DNA of 64,000 nt, from positions 1 to 64,000 of the forward strand of contig CAJUGO010000010.1 of assembly GCA_910585865.1 (NCBI GenBank). Reading direction: 5' to 3'. Positions 35,431-44,869 of this stretch are shown here, one piece after another. The notes beneath the pieces are model-generated. The model had not been told where the DNA came from. It made no database searches and saw only the letters and a program-made list of their open reading frames with translations. A program made the position numbers and the translations under genes. The first letter of the stretch is position 1; each line of letters opens with the position of its first letter. The DNA comes from an uncultured Ruminococcus sp. Lineage in GTDB: Bacteria; Bacillota; Clostridia; Oscillospirales; Acutalibacteraceae.

Positions 35431-36063
35431 TTAAGCCTCAATTGCTCTAAGGATAAGCGCAGTTGTTTCATCAACTACATCCTGTCCTTCAACATTTACA
35501 AGCTTACCCTGCTTTCTGTAATAGTCAGCAAGAGGCTCAGTCTCTTTATGATAAACATCAAGACGAGCAAGCACGGTGTCAGGGTGGTCGTCCTTACGCT
35601 GAACAAGGGTGCCGCCGCAATCGTCACATACCCCATCCTTCTTGGGTTTTAAATTCACAAGATGATAAGGTCTGCCGCAATTTTCGCAGACACGGCGTCC
35701 GGACATACGGTTGATAATTCTTTCGTCAGGTACATCTATGTTGATAACGAACTGAATATCTACGCCCATAGCATCCAGAGCCTCGGCCTGAGGAATTGTT
35801 CTTGGGAATCCGTCAAGAATGAATCCTTCTTTACAATCGTCTCCGGTAAGTCGTTCTTTAACAATACCGATTACAACCTCATCAGGAACAAGCTTGCCTT
35901 CATCCATAAAGGATTTAGCTTTTAAACCCATCTCAGTGCCGTTTTTCAGCGCCTCACGGATCATGTTTCCGGTTGAAATTGTGGGAATACCAAAGTGCTC
36001 GCTGAGTACAGCAGCCTGTGTGCCTTTACCTGCACCCGGAGCGCCTAACATGATAATGTTCAT
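35431..36063 (-). CDS. adk: Adenylate kinase
   Basis: 210 aa. P-loop GAPGAGKGTQA (residues 7-17). The LID has the four-cysteine zinc site: CENCG and CDDCGG flanking the lid loop (about residues 130-153), usual for Gram-positives. Confidence 0.98.
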   Translation of the reverse strand: MNIIMLGAPGAGKGTQAAVLSEHFGIPTISTGNMIREALKNGTEMGLKAKSFMDEGKLVPDEVVIGIVKERLTGDDCKEGFILDGFPRTIPQAEALDAMGVDIQFVINIDVPDERIINRMSGRRVCENCGRPYHLVNLKPKKDGVCDDCGGTLVQRKDDHPDTVLARLDVYHKETEPLADYYRKQGKLVNVEGQDVVDETTALILRAIEA

Positions 36064-36087
36064 TTAATTATACTCCTTTTTCAGTGA

Positions 36088-37419
36088 TTAGTCAAGAAAA
36101 CCTTTGTAATGGCGCATCATCATCTGAGATTCAAGCTGCTTAACTGTTTCAAGAGCAACACCAACTACGATGATGATTGAAGTACCGCCGATTGACATCT
36201 GTCCCATTCCTGTTGCTGCACCGTAAATAAGAGGTACCATAGCAATAACAGCAAGGAAGAGAGCACCAATTAATGTAATTCTTGACAGAATCTTCTTAAT
36301 ATAATCCGCTGTCGGCGCACCCGGACGAATACCGGGCACTGTTCCGTTGTTTGACTTCAGATTGTTAGCCATTTCAATAGGATTATACTGAATTGATGTA
36401 TAGAAATAAGCAAACATTATAATTAATAAGAAATACATAACCATGTACAACCATCCGTTTGAGCTGAAGGCTTCAAAGAATACACCCCAGAAACCGTCAT
36501 TTGCCGGAATATGAAGGAACATATTGATTGTACTTGGAATTGATAAAATTGAGCTGGCAAAAATGATTGGAAGTACGCCGCCGAGAGCAACCTTAATCGG
36601 AAGGTGGCTTGACTGACCGCCATACATCTTTCTGCCTACAACACGCTTAGCGTACTGAATAGGAATTCTTCTTTCGCTGTCCTGCATAAATGTGATAATC
36701 CATACAACACCAACAAAGATAAGAACCCAAAGCGGAACAAAGATAAAGAACTGAGCGCTGCCGTTCAATCCAAGATCCCAGAAAGCACTGAGTGTGTTGA
36801 TAATCTGCGGGAACTGAGCAACGATACCTGCAAAAAGGAGTACGGAAATACCGTTTCCTATGCCATGGCTGTTAATCTGTTCACCAAGCCACATCATAAC
36901 AGCTGTGCCTGCTGTAAATACCAGAATAATTACAATAGCACTGAACCACATTTCAAAGCCTTCGTTATACATTGTAACACGATTGCCTGTAGCCTTGTCA
37001 GCAGTGTTATGAAGATAGAAATAATATGCAGTACCCTGAATAAGACCAAGTCCAACAGTAACATAACGAGTGATAGCACTTATCTTGCGTCTGCCTGCTT
37101 CGCCCTCCTTAGCCATTCTCTCCAGAGGAGGAATAGCTACACAGAGGAGCTGCATAATAATTGAGCTGTTGATGTAAGGGGTGATACCCATTGCAAAAAG
37201 TGTTGCATTTGAGAAAGCACCGCCTGAAAGAGTATTCAAATATGAAAGCATTGTATTTGTCCAGTCATCCGGATTCATAACAGCTTTTAAGGCTTCTGTA
37301 TCAAGGAAAGGAACGGTGATTACAGAACCGATTCTGAATACTACTATAATTAAAAGTGTAAATAAGATTTTTCTTCTTAAATCAGGTATTGACCAAGCAT
37401 TACGAATTGTCTTTAACAC
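36088..37419 (-). CDS. secY: Preprotein translocase subunit SecY
   Basis: 443 aa with ten membrane helices forming the Sec channel. The lateral-gate and plug regions near the start (SGGAFSNATLFAMGITPYINSSI) and the cytosolic loop YAKRVVGRKMYGGQSSHLPIK are diagnostic. Its start abuts the rplO stop. Confidence 0.98.
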   Translation of the reverse strand: MLKTIRNAWSIPDLRRKILFTLLIIVVFRIGSVITVPFLDTEALKAVMNPDDWTNTMLSYLNTLSGGAFSNATLFAMGITPYINSSIIMQLLCVAIPPLERMAKEGEAGRRKISAITRYVTVGLGLIQGTAYYFYLHNTADKATGNRVTMYNEGFEMWFSAIVIILVFTAGTAVMMWLGEQINSHGIGNGISVLLFAGIVAQFPQIINTLSAFWDLGLNGSAQFFIFVPLWVLIFVGVVWIITFMQDSERRIPIQYAKRVVGRKMYGGQSSHLPIKVALGGVLPIIFASSILSIPSTINMFLHIPANDGFWGVFFEAFSSNGWLYMVMYFLLIIMFAYFYTSIQYNPIEMANNLKSNNGTVPGIRPGAPTADYIKKILSRITLIGALFLAVIAMVPLIYGAATGMGQMSIGGTSIIIVVGVALETVKQLESQMMMRHYKGFLD

Positions 37420-37863
37420 TTAGATCACCTCTGCCTTTCCGCCTGCAGCCTCAATTGCAGCTTTAGCTGACTCGGAAAAAGCAGAAACCTTTACGGTAAG
37501 TTTTTTGTCGAGCTTGCCGTTGCCAAGGATTTTTACAGCGTCAAAGCCATTCTTAACAACACCTGCATTCACAAGCGCTTCAATATCAACTGTTGCACCG
37601 TCTTCAAACTTTCTGTTTAAAGTGCTGAGGTTAATAGCAACTACAGTTTTAGCAAAGATGTTGTTGAAACCTCTCTTAGGTACACGACGCTGTAACGGCA
37701 TCTGACCTCCCTCAAAACCGGGACGAACGCCGCCGCCTGAACGAGCCTTCTGACCTTTGTGTCCTTTGCCGGCTGTCTTGCCCCAGCCTGAGCCGTGACC
37801 TCTGCCGATTCTTTTAGCGTCCTTTTTAGAACCCTCAACAGGAGAAAGTTCATGTAACTTCAT
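37420..37863 (-). CDS. rplO: 50S ribosomal protein L15
   Basis: 147 aa uL15; the Gly/Arg-rich N-terminal extension (KRIGRGHGSGWGKTAGKGHKGQKARSGG region) and globular C-terminal half are complete. Confidence 0.98.
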   Translation of the reverse strand: MKLHELSPVEGSKKDAKRIGRGHGSGWGKTAGKGHKGQKARSGGGVRPGFEGGQMPLQRRVPKRGFNNIFAKTVVAINLSTLNRKFEDGATVDIEALVNAGVVKNGFDAVKILGNGKLDKKLTVKVSAFSESAKAAIEAAGGKAEVI

Positions 37864-37881
37864 AAGTTCGCACCTCCTTGC

Positions 37882-38052
37882 TTACGCTTCACTAACCTCT
37901 ACGAGGTGGATAATTTTTGCTACCTTGCCTTTTGTCTGAGGATTATCAGGCTGTGTTGTCACATCGCCGATTTTCTTAAGACCCAAAGCATGGGCGGTTG
38001 CAATCTGATCTTTTTTAGAACCGATAAGGCTCTTAACTAACTTAATTGTCAT
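37882..38052 (-). CDS. rpmD: 50S ribosomal protein L30
   Basis: 56 aa, found by translating the gap between rplO and rpsE. MTIKLVKSLIGSKKDQIATA at the start and LGLKKIGDV in the middle are characteristic of uL30. Ends with a slightly acidic tail. Confidence 0.96.
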   Translation of the reverse strand: MTIKLVKSLIGSKKDQIATAHALGLKKIGDVTTQPDNPQTKGKVAKIIHLVEVSEA

Positions 38053-38069
38053 AATTTACAACCTCCCTC

Positions 38070-38567
38070 TTATATTATTTCCTTAACTGATTTACCACGG
38101 ATTGCAGCAACCTCTTCAGCGCTTCTCAATGCTGCAAGACCAGCGAGTGTAGCTCTTACTACATTGCACGGATTGTTTGAACGAAGAGCCTTTGTTCTGA
38201 TATCTTTAATGCCGACTGCTTCAACAACCGCACGAACAGGACCGCCTGCAATTACACCGGTACCGGGAGCAGCGGGCTTCATAAGAACTCTGCCTGCGCC
38301 AAATTCACCGATGATTTCGTGTGGAATTGTAGTACCTCTGAGAGATACTTTCATAAGGTTTTTCTTAGCATCCTCAATACCCTTGCGGATAGCATCGGGT
38401 ACTTCGCCTGCTTTACCGATACCGAAGCCTACAGTTCCGTTACCGTCGCCTACAACTACTAAAGCTGCAAACTTAAATATACGACCGCCTTTAACTGTTT
38501 TAGAAACACGGTTAATAGTAACTACTCTTTCTTTTAATTCGCCTGTTACTTCTACTGTTTTAGCCAA
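38070..38567 (-). CDS. rpsE: 30S ribosomal protein S5
   Basis: 165 aa uS5; RVSKTVKGGRIFKFAALVVVGDG opens the double-stranded RNA-binding fold and GTGVIAGGPVRAVVEAVGI is the classical C-terminal segment. Confidence 0.98.
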   Translation of the reverse strand: MAKTVEVTGELKERVVTINRVSKTVKGGRIFKFAALVVVGDGNGTVGFGIGKAGEVPDAIRKGIEDAKKNLMKVSLRGTTIPHEIIGEFGAGRVLMKPAAPGTGVIAGGPVRAVVEAVGIKDIRTKALRSNNPCNVVRATLAGLAALRSAEEVAAIRGKSVKEII

Positions 38568-38585
38568 AGTTATTCCTCCTGTTCC

Positions 38586-38945
38586 TTAGAAATTGAGGCC
38601 GCCCTCACGGGCGCCTTCGGCCAATTCCTTAACACGGCCGTGGTATATGTTACCGCCTCTGTCAAATACAACATCAACGATATTCTTTTCTTTAGCACGC
38701 TCTGCAATGAGCTTGCCTACAGCCTTAGCTGCCTCTTTGTTTCCGCCATTGCCAGTTATAGCTTTATCAAGGCTTGAAGCCTGAGCAAGTGTAACACCTG
38801 CTACATCATCAATAAGCTGAGCGTAGATGTTGCTTCTGGAGCGGAATACGCACAAACGGGGACATGATGCTGTACCGCTTATTTTGCTGCGGACTCTTTT
38901 ATGGCGTTTTGCGCGTGCCTTTTTTGTATCAGGTCTGCTTACCAT
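38586..38945 (-). CDS. rplR: 50S ribosomal protein L18
   Basis: 119 aa uL18 binding 5S rRNA; RLCVFRSRSNIYAQLIDD and FDRGGNIYHGRVKELAEGAREGGL are family segments. Confidence 0.97.
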   Translation of the reverse strand: MVSRPDTKKARAKRHKRVRSKISGTASCPRLCVFRSRSNIYAQLIDDVAGVTLAQASSLDKAITGNGGNKEAAKAVGKLIAERAKEKNIVDVVFDRGGNIYHGRVKELAEGAREGGLNF

Positions 38946-38962
38946 TATTTTTCACTCCTTAA

Positions 38963-39505
38963 TTATTTGCCCTTACCGGCCTTGCCTTCCTTGCGGCGGA
39001 TAACTTCATCAGCGTACTTAATACCTTTGCCCTTATATGGCTCAGGCGGACGCTTTTCTCTAACCTCGGCAGCAAACTGACCAACCTTTTGCTTATCTAT
39101 GCCGACGATTATAATTTTGTTTGGATCGGGAACTTCAATTGTGATGTCCGCTGTATCCTCAACGATAACCTGGTGTGAATAACCAAGGTTCATAACGCAC
39201 TTGTTACCCTGTTTCTGAACACGGTAACCAACACCGTTAACCTCAAGCACTTTCTTGTATCCATCAGTAACACCTACAACCATATTGTGAATAAGTGTTC
39301 TTGTAAGACCGTGAAGTGAGCGGTTTTCTTTTGCATCGTTAGGACGGGTAACCTCAATTACATCGCCCTTGATTTCTACTGTCATTGCAGGGTTGAACTT
39401 AAAATCAAGTGTGCCCTTAGGACCTTTGACAGTAATTACGCCGTTGTCAATTGAAGCAGTAACACCAGCGGGAATATTTATAGGTTTTCTTCCAATTCGA
39501 GACAT
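38963..39505 (-). CDS. rplF: 50S ribosomal protein L6
   Basis: 180 aa uL6. MSRIGRKPINIPAGV is the standard start; ATG 39505 has AGGAGGTG upstream, whereas seven extra codons from 39526 would cover that site. Ends with the PEPYKGKGIKY motif and a basic tail. Confidence 0.98.
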   Translation of the reverse strand: MSRIGRKPINIPAGVTASIDNGVITVKGPKGTLDFKFNPAMTVEIKGDVIEVTRPNDAKENRSLHGLTRTLIHNMVVGVTDGYKKVLEVNGVGYRVQKQGNKCVMNLGYSHQVIVEDTADITIEVPDPNKIIIVGIDKQKVGQFAAEVREKRPPEPYKGKGIKYADEVIRRKEGKAGKGK

Positions 39506-39519
39506 TTTCGCACCTCCTC

Positions 39520-39918
39520 TTACCAAATGTAAGCAAGAACTTCGCCGCCAATGTGCTCTTTACGAGCCTGGCGATCTGTCATAACACCCTTAGAGGTTGA
39601 AATGATAGCTATTCCGAGTCCCTTCATTACCTTTGGCATATCTTCTGCATTGCTGTAAATTCTTAAGCCCGGCTTTGATACACGGCGAAGACCTGTAATA
39701 ACAGGAGTTTTGCCGTCTACATATTTTAGAGTTACCTTAATAACGCCCTGCTTGCCGTCCTCAATAACTGTGAAATTCTTTACATAACCCTCGTCAACAA
39801 GAATCTGACAAATTGACTTCTTGAGGTTTGAAGCGGGAATTTCAACAGAATCATGTTTTGCTGAGTTTGCGTTACGAATTCTTGTAAGTAAATCAGCAAT
39901 TGTATCTGTAATCTGCAT
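39520..39918 (-). CDS. rpsH: 30S ribosomal protein S8
   Basis: 132 aa uS8; opening TDTIADLLTRIRNANSAKHD and the C-terminal ISTSKGVMTDRQARKEHIGGE are invariant family features. Confidence 0.98.
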   Translation of the reverse strand: MQITDTIADLLTRIRNANSAKHDSVEIPASNLKKSICQILVDEGYVKNFTVIEDGKQGVIKVTLKYVDGKTPVITGLRRVSKPGLRIYSNAEDMPKVMKGLGIAIISTSKGVMTDRQARKEHIGGEVLAYIW

Positions 39919-39937
39919 TATGCTTTACCTCCCTTGC

Positions 39938-40123
39938 TTACCAGCTTGCTTTCTTTACGCCCGGAATTTCGCCCTTATAAGCGAGTTCACGGAAGCAAAT
40001 ACGACAAATTCCATACTTGCGGAGGTAGGCGTGTGGTCTACCACAGATATTACATCTTGAGTATTCTCTTGTTGAGAACTTCTGCTTTCTCTGCTGCTTT
40101 ACTTTCATTGAAGTTTTAGCCAC
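39938..40123 (-). CDS. rpsZ: 30S ribosomal protein S14, type Z
   Basis: 61 aa short form with the zinc ribbon (CNICGRP and CRICFRE). The Zn-containing S14 is normal within the spc operon of Firmicutes. Confidence 0.97.
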   Translation of the reverse strand: MAKTSMKVKQQRKQKFSTREYSRCNICGRPHAYLRKYGICRICFRELAYKGEIPGVKKASW

Positions 40124-40135
40124 AACAATCCCTCC

Positions 40136-40675
40136 TTACTTTGAAAACGGTGCGCCCATCAGCTTTAAGAGCTCACGAGCTTCTTCGTCTGTTGTTGCTG
40201 TGGTAACGAAGCAAATGTCCATACCACGAACCTTGTCAATCTTGTCATAGTCAATCTCAGGGAATATGAGCTGTTCTTTAAGACCCATATTGTAGTTACC
40301 GCGACCGTCGAACGAATCGGGGTTAATACCTCTGAAGTCACGAACACGCGGAAGAGCAACATTGAAGAGTCTGTCAAGAAATTCATACATTCTCTCACCT
40401 CTAAGTGTTACTTTACATCCGATTGCCATACCTTCTCTGAGTTTAAAGTTAGCAACTGACTTTCTTGCTCTGCAGATGAGAGGTTTCTGACCTGTTATAG
40501 CTGAAAGATCAGTACAGATAGCATCTATCACCTTTGAATTGTCCTTAGCTTCGCCTGCGCCTACATTGATAACAATTTTATCAAGCTTTGGAACCTGCAT
40601 TGTGCTCTTGTAGGAGAACTTTGACATAAGAGCAGGTGCAACTTCTTTTGAATAGTATTCTTTAAGTCTTGCCAT
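40136..40675 (-). CDS. rplE: 50S ribosomal protein L5
   Basis: 179 aa uL5 contacting 5S rRNA and P-site tRNA; VPKLDKIVINVGAGEA and GRGNYNMGLKEQLIFPEI are conserved. Confidence 0.98.
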   Translation of the reverse strand: MARLKEYYSKEVAPALMSKFSYKSTMQVPKLDKIVINVGAGEAKDNSKVIDAICTDLSAITGQKPLICRARKSVANFKLREGMAIGCKVTLRGERMYEFLDRLFNVALPRVRDFRGINPDSFDGRGNYNMGLKEQLIFPEIDYDKIDKVRGMDICFVTTATTDEEARELLKLMGAPFSK

Positions 40676-40689
40676 ATCTTATTTCCTCC

Positions 40690-41007
40690 TTAAAGTGCTT
40701 CGCCGCATTTAGCGCAAACTCTGCCCTTTGAGCCGTCCTCATAAATCTTGTGGGCAACTCTTGTAGGCTTTTTGCATCTTGGGCAAAGAATCTGAACCTT
40801 AGATGCGTACATAGCACCCTCAGCCTTAATGATACCGCCCTGCTCACCCATTTTTCTGGGCTTAACATGCTTTGAAACCATATTAACCTTTTCTACGATA
40901 ACTTTGCCTTCTTTAGGGCTTACAGCCAGAACCTGGCCCTTCTTGCCCTTATCCTTACCGCTGATAACGATAACGGTGTCGCCTGTCTTTACATGAACTT
41001 TACTCAT
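40690..41007 (-). CDS. rplX: 50S ribosomal protein L24 (zinc-ribbon form)
   Basis: 105 aa uL24 with the KOW motif at the N-terminus (KTGDTVIVISGKDKGKKGQV). The C-terminal half has CPRC and CAKCG pairs that should bind zinc, a C+ version that many Firmicutes lack. Confidence 0.97.
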   Translation of the reverse strand: MSKVHVKTGDTVIVISGKDKGKKGQVLAVSPKEGKVIVEKVNMVSKHVKPRKMGEQGGIIKAEGAMYASKVQILCPRCKKPTRVAHKIYEDGSKGRVCAKCGEAL

Positions 41008-41021
41008 TGTGACACCTCCAA

Positions 41022-41390
41022 TTAAAGTACTTCGGGAGCGAGAGACAGAATCTTCATATAATCTTTATCACGAAGCTCTCTTGCTACCGGTCCGAAGATA
41101 CGAGTTCCTCTTGGGTTCTTATCTTCTTTTATAATTACAGCTGCGTTTTCATCAAAACGGATATATGTTCCGTCATCTCTTCTGACACCCTTAGCAGAGC
41201 GTACAACTACAGCCTTAACAACATCGCCTTTTTTAACAACACCGCCGGGTGCTGCTTTTTTAACCGAGGCAACGATTACATCGCCAATATTGGCATATCT
41301 CCTTCTGGTACCGCCGAGTACACGAATGCACATAAGTTCCTTTGCGCCGGTGTTGTCGGCAACCTTGAGGATGGTTTGCTGTTGAATCAC
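41022..41390 (-). CDS. rplN: 50S ribosomal protein L14
   Basis: 122 aa uL14; begins MIQQQTILKVADNTGAKEL and contains GTRIFGPVARELRDKDYMKI. Full length. Confidence 0.98.
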   Translation of the reverse strand: MIQQQTILKVADNTGAKELMCIRVLGGTRRRYANIGDVIVASVKKAAPGGVVKKGDVVKAVVVRSAKGVRRDDGTYIRFDENAAVIIKEDKNPRGTRIFGPVARELRDKDYMKILSLAPEVL

Positions 41391-41423
41391 AGTGTATTCC
41401 TCCTTTTCTCAAAGCCGCTAAAC

Positions 41424-41681
41424 TTATTTAGCTTTCTCAATAATCTCGACGAGTCTCCATCTTTTATCCTTAGAAAGAGGACGGGTCTCCATAACCTTTA
41501 CACGGTCGCCTATACCGCACTCGTTATTCTCGTCGTGCGCTTTGAAGCGAACTGTGCGCTTAACAATTTTGTTGTAAAGCTTGTGCTTTACGCTGTCTTC
41601 AACTGCAACAACAATTGTTTTGTCCATCTTGTTGCTTACAACTTTTCCGACAACAGTCTTTCTCATATTTCTTTCACTCAC
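41424..41681 (-). CDS. rpsQ: 30S ribosomal protein S17
   Basis: 85 aa uS17 OB-fold; RKTVVGKVVSNKMDKTIVVAV and the ETRPLSKDKRWRLVEI segment identify it. Confidence 0.98.
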   Translation of the reverse strand: MSERNMRKTVVGKVVSNKMDKTIVVAVEDSVKHKLYNKIVKRTVRFKAHDENNECGIGDRVKVMETRPLSKDKRWRLVEIIEKAK

Positions 41682-41698
41682 TGTTAAGTCCTCCTCTC

Positions 41699-41902
41699 TT
41701 AAGCTTCAGTGCCGCTAAGCTCAATCTGGCGAAGAATTGTTGAAACTCTTGCGATATCCTTTTTTACGGCACCAATTCTGGATGAGTTTTCGAGCTGATT
41801 AACAGCAAGCTGAAAACGAAGATTAAATAATTCTTCTTTGAGTTCAGTGAGCTTTGACTGAAGCTCTTCTACTGACATATCTCTGAGTTCTGATGCTTTC
41901 AT
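41699..41902 (-). CDS. rpmC: 50S ribosomal protein L29
   Basis: 67 aa two-helix uL29; ELRDMSVEELQSKLTELKEEL and LRFQLAVNQLENSSRI. Its start shares one base with the rplP stop. Confidence 0.97.
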   Translation of the reverse strand: MKASELRDMSVEELQSKLTELKEELFNLRFQLAVNQLENSSRIGAVKKDIARVSTILRQIELSGTEA

Positions 41903-42321
41903 TACTGCTCACCCTCCTCTTTCATGACAAACTTGCATTTAATAGGAAGCTTCATAGCTGCAAGGCGAAGAGCCTCTCTCGCTGTAGCTTCATCTACGCC
42001 GCCGAGTTCAAACATAATTCTGCCCGGCTTAACAACGGCTACCCAATACTCGGGTGAACCCTTACCTGAACCCATTCGTGTTTCAGCAGGCTTTGCTGTA
42101 ACAGGCTTATCAGGGAAAATTTTGATCCATACTTTACCGAATCTTTTGCAGTAACGAGTCATGGCAACACGGGCAGCCTCAATCTGATTTGAGGTAATCC
42201 ATGCAGGCTCTGTAGCCTGAAGACCGTAATCACCGTAAGTAACCTTGTTACCACGAAGAGCCTTACCTGTCATACGACCTCTGTGAACTCTTCTGTATTT
42301 AACTCTCTTAGGTAATAACAT
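41902..42321 (-). CDS. rplP: 50S ribosomal protein L16
   Basis: 139 aa uL16; LLPKRVKYRRVHRGRMTG start and KPVTAKPAETRMGSGKGSPE core. Shares one base with neighbours on both sides. Confidence 0.98.
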   Translation of the reverse strand: MLLPKRVKYRRVHRGRMTGKALRGNKVTYGDYGLQATEPAWITSNQIEAARVAMTRYCKRFGKVWIKIFPDKPVTAKPAETRMGSGKGSPEYWVAVVKPGRIMFELGGVDEATAREALRLAAMKLPIKCKFVMKEEGEQ

Positions 42322-42992
42322 TACTTTCTGCCTCCTTCTCTGCGGGGCTTTCTTGACTTAACCTCGTTAAGAATCTCACCCTTGTAAAGCCAAACCTTAA
42401 CGCCTATCTTACCATAGGTTGTGTTTGCTTCAGCAAAACCGTAGTCGATATCGGCACGGAGAGTCTGAAGCGGGATTGTACCTTCATGATACTGTTCTGA
42501 ACGAGCGATTTCAGCACCGCCGAGACGGCCTGAACACATAATCTTGATACCCTTTGCACCGCGGCGCATAGCGTTGCCAATTGACTGCTTCATAGCGCGG
42601 CGGAATGAAATTCTCTTTTCAAGCTGCTGAGCAATGTTTTCAGCTGCAAGCTGTGCATCAAGCTCAGGAGCCTTAACTTCAATTATATTGATAGCAACAG
42701 GCTTATTAAGCATTTTTTCACACTGAGTTCTGAGCTTCTCAATCTCAGCGCCGCCTTTACCGATTACAAGACCGGGCTTGGCACAATGAATGCTGATTCT
42801 TACTTTTTTGCCGTCACGTTCAATTTCAATCTTTGAGATACCGAAGTTATAAAGCTGTGCTTTTAAAGTCTTACGAAGATTATAGTCTTCAACAAGAGTA
42901 GCACCGAAATCTTTCTTGCTTGCAAACCAACGGGAATCCCAATCTTTAATAACACCAACACGAAGACCGTGCGGATTAACTTTCTGACCCAT
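42321..42992 (-). CDS. rpsC: 30S ribosomal protein S3
   Basis: 223 aa uS3. KH domain with GKGGAEIEKLR near residue 78; C-terminal half has the MKQSIGNAMRRGAKGIKI segment. Confidence 0.98.
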   Translation of the reverse strand: MGQKVNPHGLRVGVIKDWDSRWFASKKDFGATLVEDYNLRKTLKAQLYNFGISKIEIERDGKKVRISIHCAKPGLVIGKGGAEIEKLRTQCEKMLNKPVAINIIEVKAPELDAQLAAENIAQQLEKRISFRRAMKQSIGNAMRRGAKGIKIMCSGRLGGAEIARSEQYHEGTIPLQTLRADIDYGFAEANTTYGKIGVKVWLYKGEILNEVKSRKPRREGGRK

Positions 42993-43006
42993 AATTTAAC
43001 CTCCCC

Positions 43007-43345
43007 TTAGTCTTCTTTTTCCTTAAGTACAAGGCTGATGTGAGAAGTTCTCTTATTAATTCTGAACGCTCTGCCCTGTGCTCTCGGACGAATTCTTTTA
43101 AGGATGGGGCCTGCTGTTGCATTGCACTGAGCAATGTAAAGCTTGGATACATCCATATCATGGTTGTTCTCAGCATTTGCCATAGCTGAATGGAGCAGCT
43201 TCAAAAGCGGCTCGCAAGCGGCCTTGGGAGTGTGCTTAAGAACAGCTTCCGCATATTTAGCGTCTTTGCCTCTGATGAGGTCAAGAACTACTGAAACCTT
43301 GCGGGGTGAAATACGAACAAATTTTGCATTTGCTTTAGCTTCCAT
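43007..43345 (-). CDS. rplV: 50S ribosomal protein L22
   Basis: 112 aa uL22 reaching into the exit tunnel; RISPRKVSVVLDLIRGKDA and the C-terminal RPRAQGRAFRINKRTSHI hairpin. ATG 43345 is 8 bases after GGAGAG; a TTG two codons earlier is too close to it. Confidence 0.97.
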   Translation of the reverse strand: MEAKANAKFVRISPRKVSVVLDLIRGKDAKYAEAVLKHTPKAACEPLLKLLHSAMANAENNHDMDVSKLYIAQCNATAGPILKRIRPRAQGRAFRINKRTSHISLVLKEKED

Positions 43346-43365
43346 CTGCAATACTCTCCTTCCGC

Positions 43366-43638
43366 TTATTTGCTTGTCTTTGAACCTGCATGACCCTTGA
43401 ATGTTCTTGTTGGAGCAAACTCACCGAGCTTGTGACCAACCATATCTTCGGTAACATATACAGGAACATGTTTTCTGCCGTCATGAACGGCAAATGTGTG
43501 ACCAACGAACTCAGGGAAAATTGTTGAACTTCTTGACCAAGTCTTTAAAATTCTCTTTTCGCCTGCCTCGTTCATTTCAAGAACCCTTTTGAGCAGTACA
43601 GGCTGAACAAAGGGACCCTTTTTAGTACTTCTACTCAT
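43366..43638 (-). CDS. rpsS: 30S ribosomal protein S19
   Basis: 90 aa uS19; MSRSTKKGPFVQPVLLKRV start and HDGRKHVPVYVTEDMVGHKLGEFAPTRTF region. Confidence 0.98.
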   Translation of the reverse strand: MSRSTKKGPFVQPVLLKRVLEMNEAGEKRILKTWSRSSTIFPEFVGHTFAVHDGRKHVPVYVTEDMVGHKLGEFAPTRTFKGHAGSKTSK

Positions 43639-43661
43639 AGTTATAAGCTCCTTTCTCTGCC

Positions 43662-44495
43662 TTACTTACCGTTTCTTCTGCGAACGATAAGCTTATCGCT
43701 GCTCTTATTGTTCTTACGTGTCTTATAGCCAAGTGCGGGCTTGCCCCAAGGGGTTACAGGGCCCGGACGGCCAACCGGTGACTTACCCTCACCACCACCG
43801 TGCGGGTGATCGTTTGGATTCATTACAGAACCGCGGACAGTAGGACGCCAGCCCATATTTCTCTTGCGGCCTGCTTTACCGATTTTAACATTTTCGTGAT
43901 CCGTATTGCCAACCTGACCGATAGTAGCCATGCAGGACTCAGGGACATTTCTAAGCTCTCCCGAAGGAAGTCTCAAAAGTGCAAGACCGTTTTCTCTTGC
44001 CATAAGCTGAGCCATGTTGCCTGCTGAACGAGCAAGCTGAGCGCCTCTGCCGGGATAAAGCTCTACATTGTGGATAAATGTACCTACAGGAATAGCTGTA
44101 AGCGGTAATGCGTTACCCGGCTTAATATCAGCATTAACGCCGGCAAGCACCTTGTCGCCTACTTTAAGTCCTTCAGGAGCAATAATGTACGCCTTCTCAC
44201 CATCTGTGTACTCTATAAGAGCAATGAATGCAGAACGGTTTGGATCGTACTCTAATGTCTTTACTGTGCCTTCAACATCAAACTTCTGACGCTTGAAGTC
44301 AATAATACGGTACTTTCTGCGGTTGCCGCCGCCTCTGTGACGAACGGTAATTCTGCCGTAGCTGTTACGGCCTGCCTTTTTGTTTAAAGGAGCAAGCAAG
44401 CTCTTTTCCGGCTCAACCTTTGAAAGACCTGAATAATCTGTAACCGACATATTTCTTCTTGAGTTAATGGTCGGTTTATATACTTTAATGGCCAT
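43662..44495 (-). CDS. rplB: 50S ribosomal protein L2
   Basis: 277 aa uL2 close to the peptidyl-transferase centre. The conserved loop VMNPNDHPHGGGEGKSPVGR carries the key histidine. Full length. Confidence 0.98.
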   Translation of the reverse strand: MAIKVYKPTINSRRNMSVTDYSGLSKVEPEKSLLAPLNKKAGRNSYGRITVRHRGGGNRRKYRIIDFKRQKFDVEGTVKTLEYDPNRSAFIALIEYTDGEKAYIIAPEGLKVGDKVLAGVNADIKPGNALPLTAIPVGTFIHNVELYPGRGAQLARSAGNMAQLMARENGLALLRLPSGELRNVPESCMATIGQVGNTDHENVKIGKAGRKRNMGWRPTVRGSVMNPNDHPHGGGEGKSPVGRPGPVTPWGKPALGYKTRKNNKSSDKLIVRRRNGK

Positions 44496-44575
44496 TTGGT
44501 TTCACTCTCCTCATGATGGCTTTGCGGGAATATGGCATTTCCCATACATTCTGCCTGAATATTTTTTGTTCAGAC

Positions 44576-44869
44576 TTACATCATGCCTTCAAAAAATTCG
44601 ATAGGCTTGCTGTCTTCAGTAAGTGTGATGATTGCTTTTTTCCAGTTCTTTGTGTAACCGCCGTTGTTTCTGCCCTGACGGCGGAACTTGCCGCGAACAC
44701 TGATTGTATTTACTTTAGCAACCTTTACCTTAAAGATTTCTTCGCAAGCTTTTGCAATTTCAATCTTGTTTGCTGATTTAGCAACTTCAAAGGTATATAC
44801 CTTGTTAACTGCGCCGAGCATACTCTTTTCAGTGATTATGGGGCGAATTACAATATCATGAGCTATCAT
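44576..44869 (-). CDS. rplW: 50S ribosomal protein L23
   Basis: 97 aa uL23, docking site for SRP and trigger factor at the tunnel exit; DIVIRPIITEKSM start. Overlaps the rplD stop by four bases. An 80-base gap with a small hairpin separates it from rplB. Confidence 0.97.
   Translation of the reverse strand: MIAHDIVIRPIITEKSMLGAVNKVYTFEVAKSANKIEIAKACEEIFKVKVAKVNTISVRGKFRRQGRNNGGYTKNWKKAIITLTEDSKPIEFFEGMM

Noticed and set aside
38164..38589. 141-codon plus-strand ORF over rpsE
   Set aside because: Antisense to an unmistakable ribosomal gene; its Pro/Thr/Ser-rich product is what the reverse of such a gene gives.
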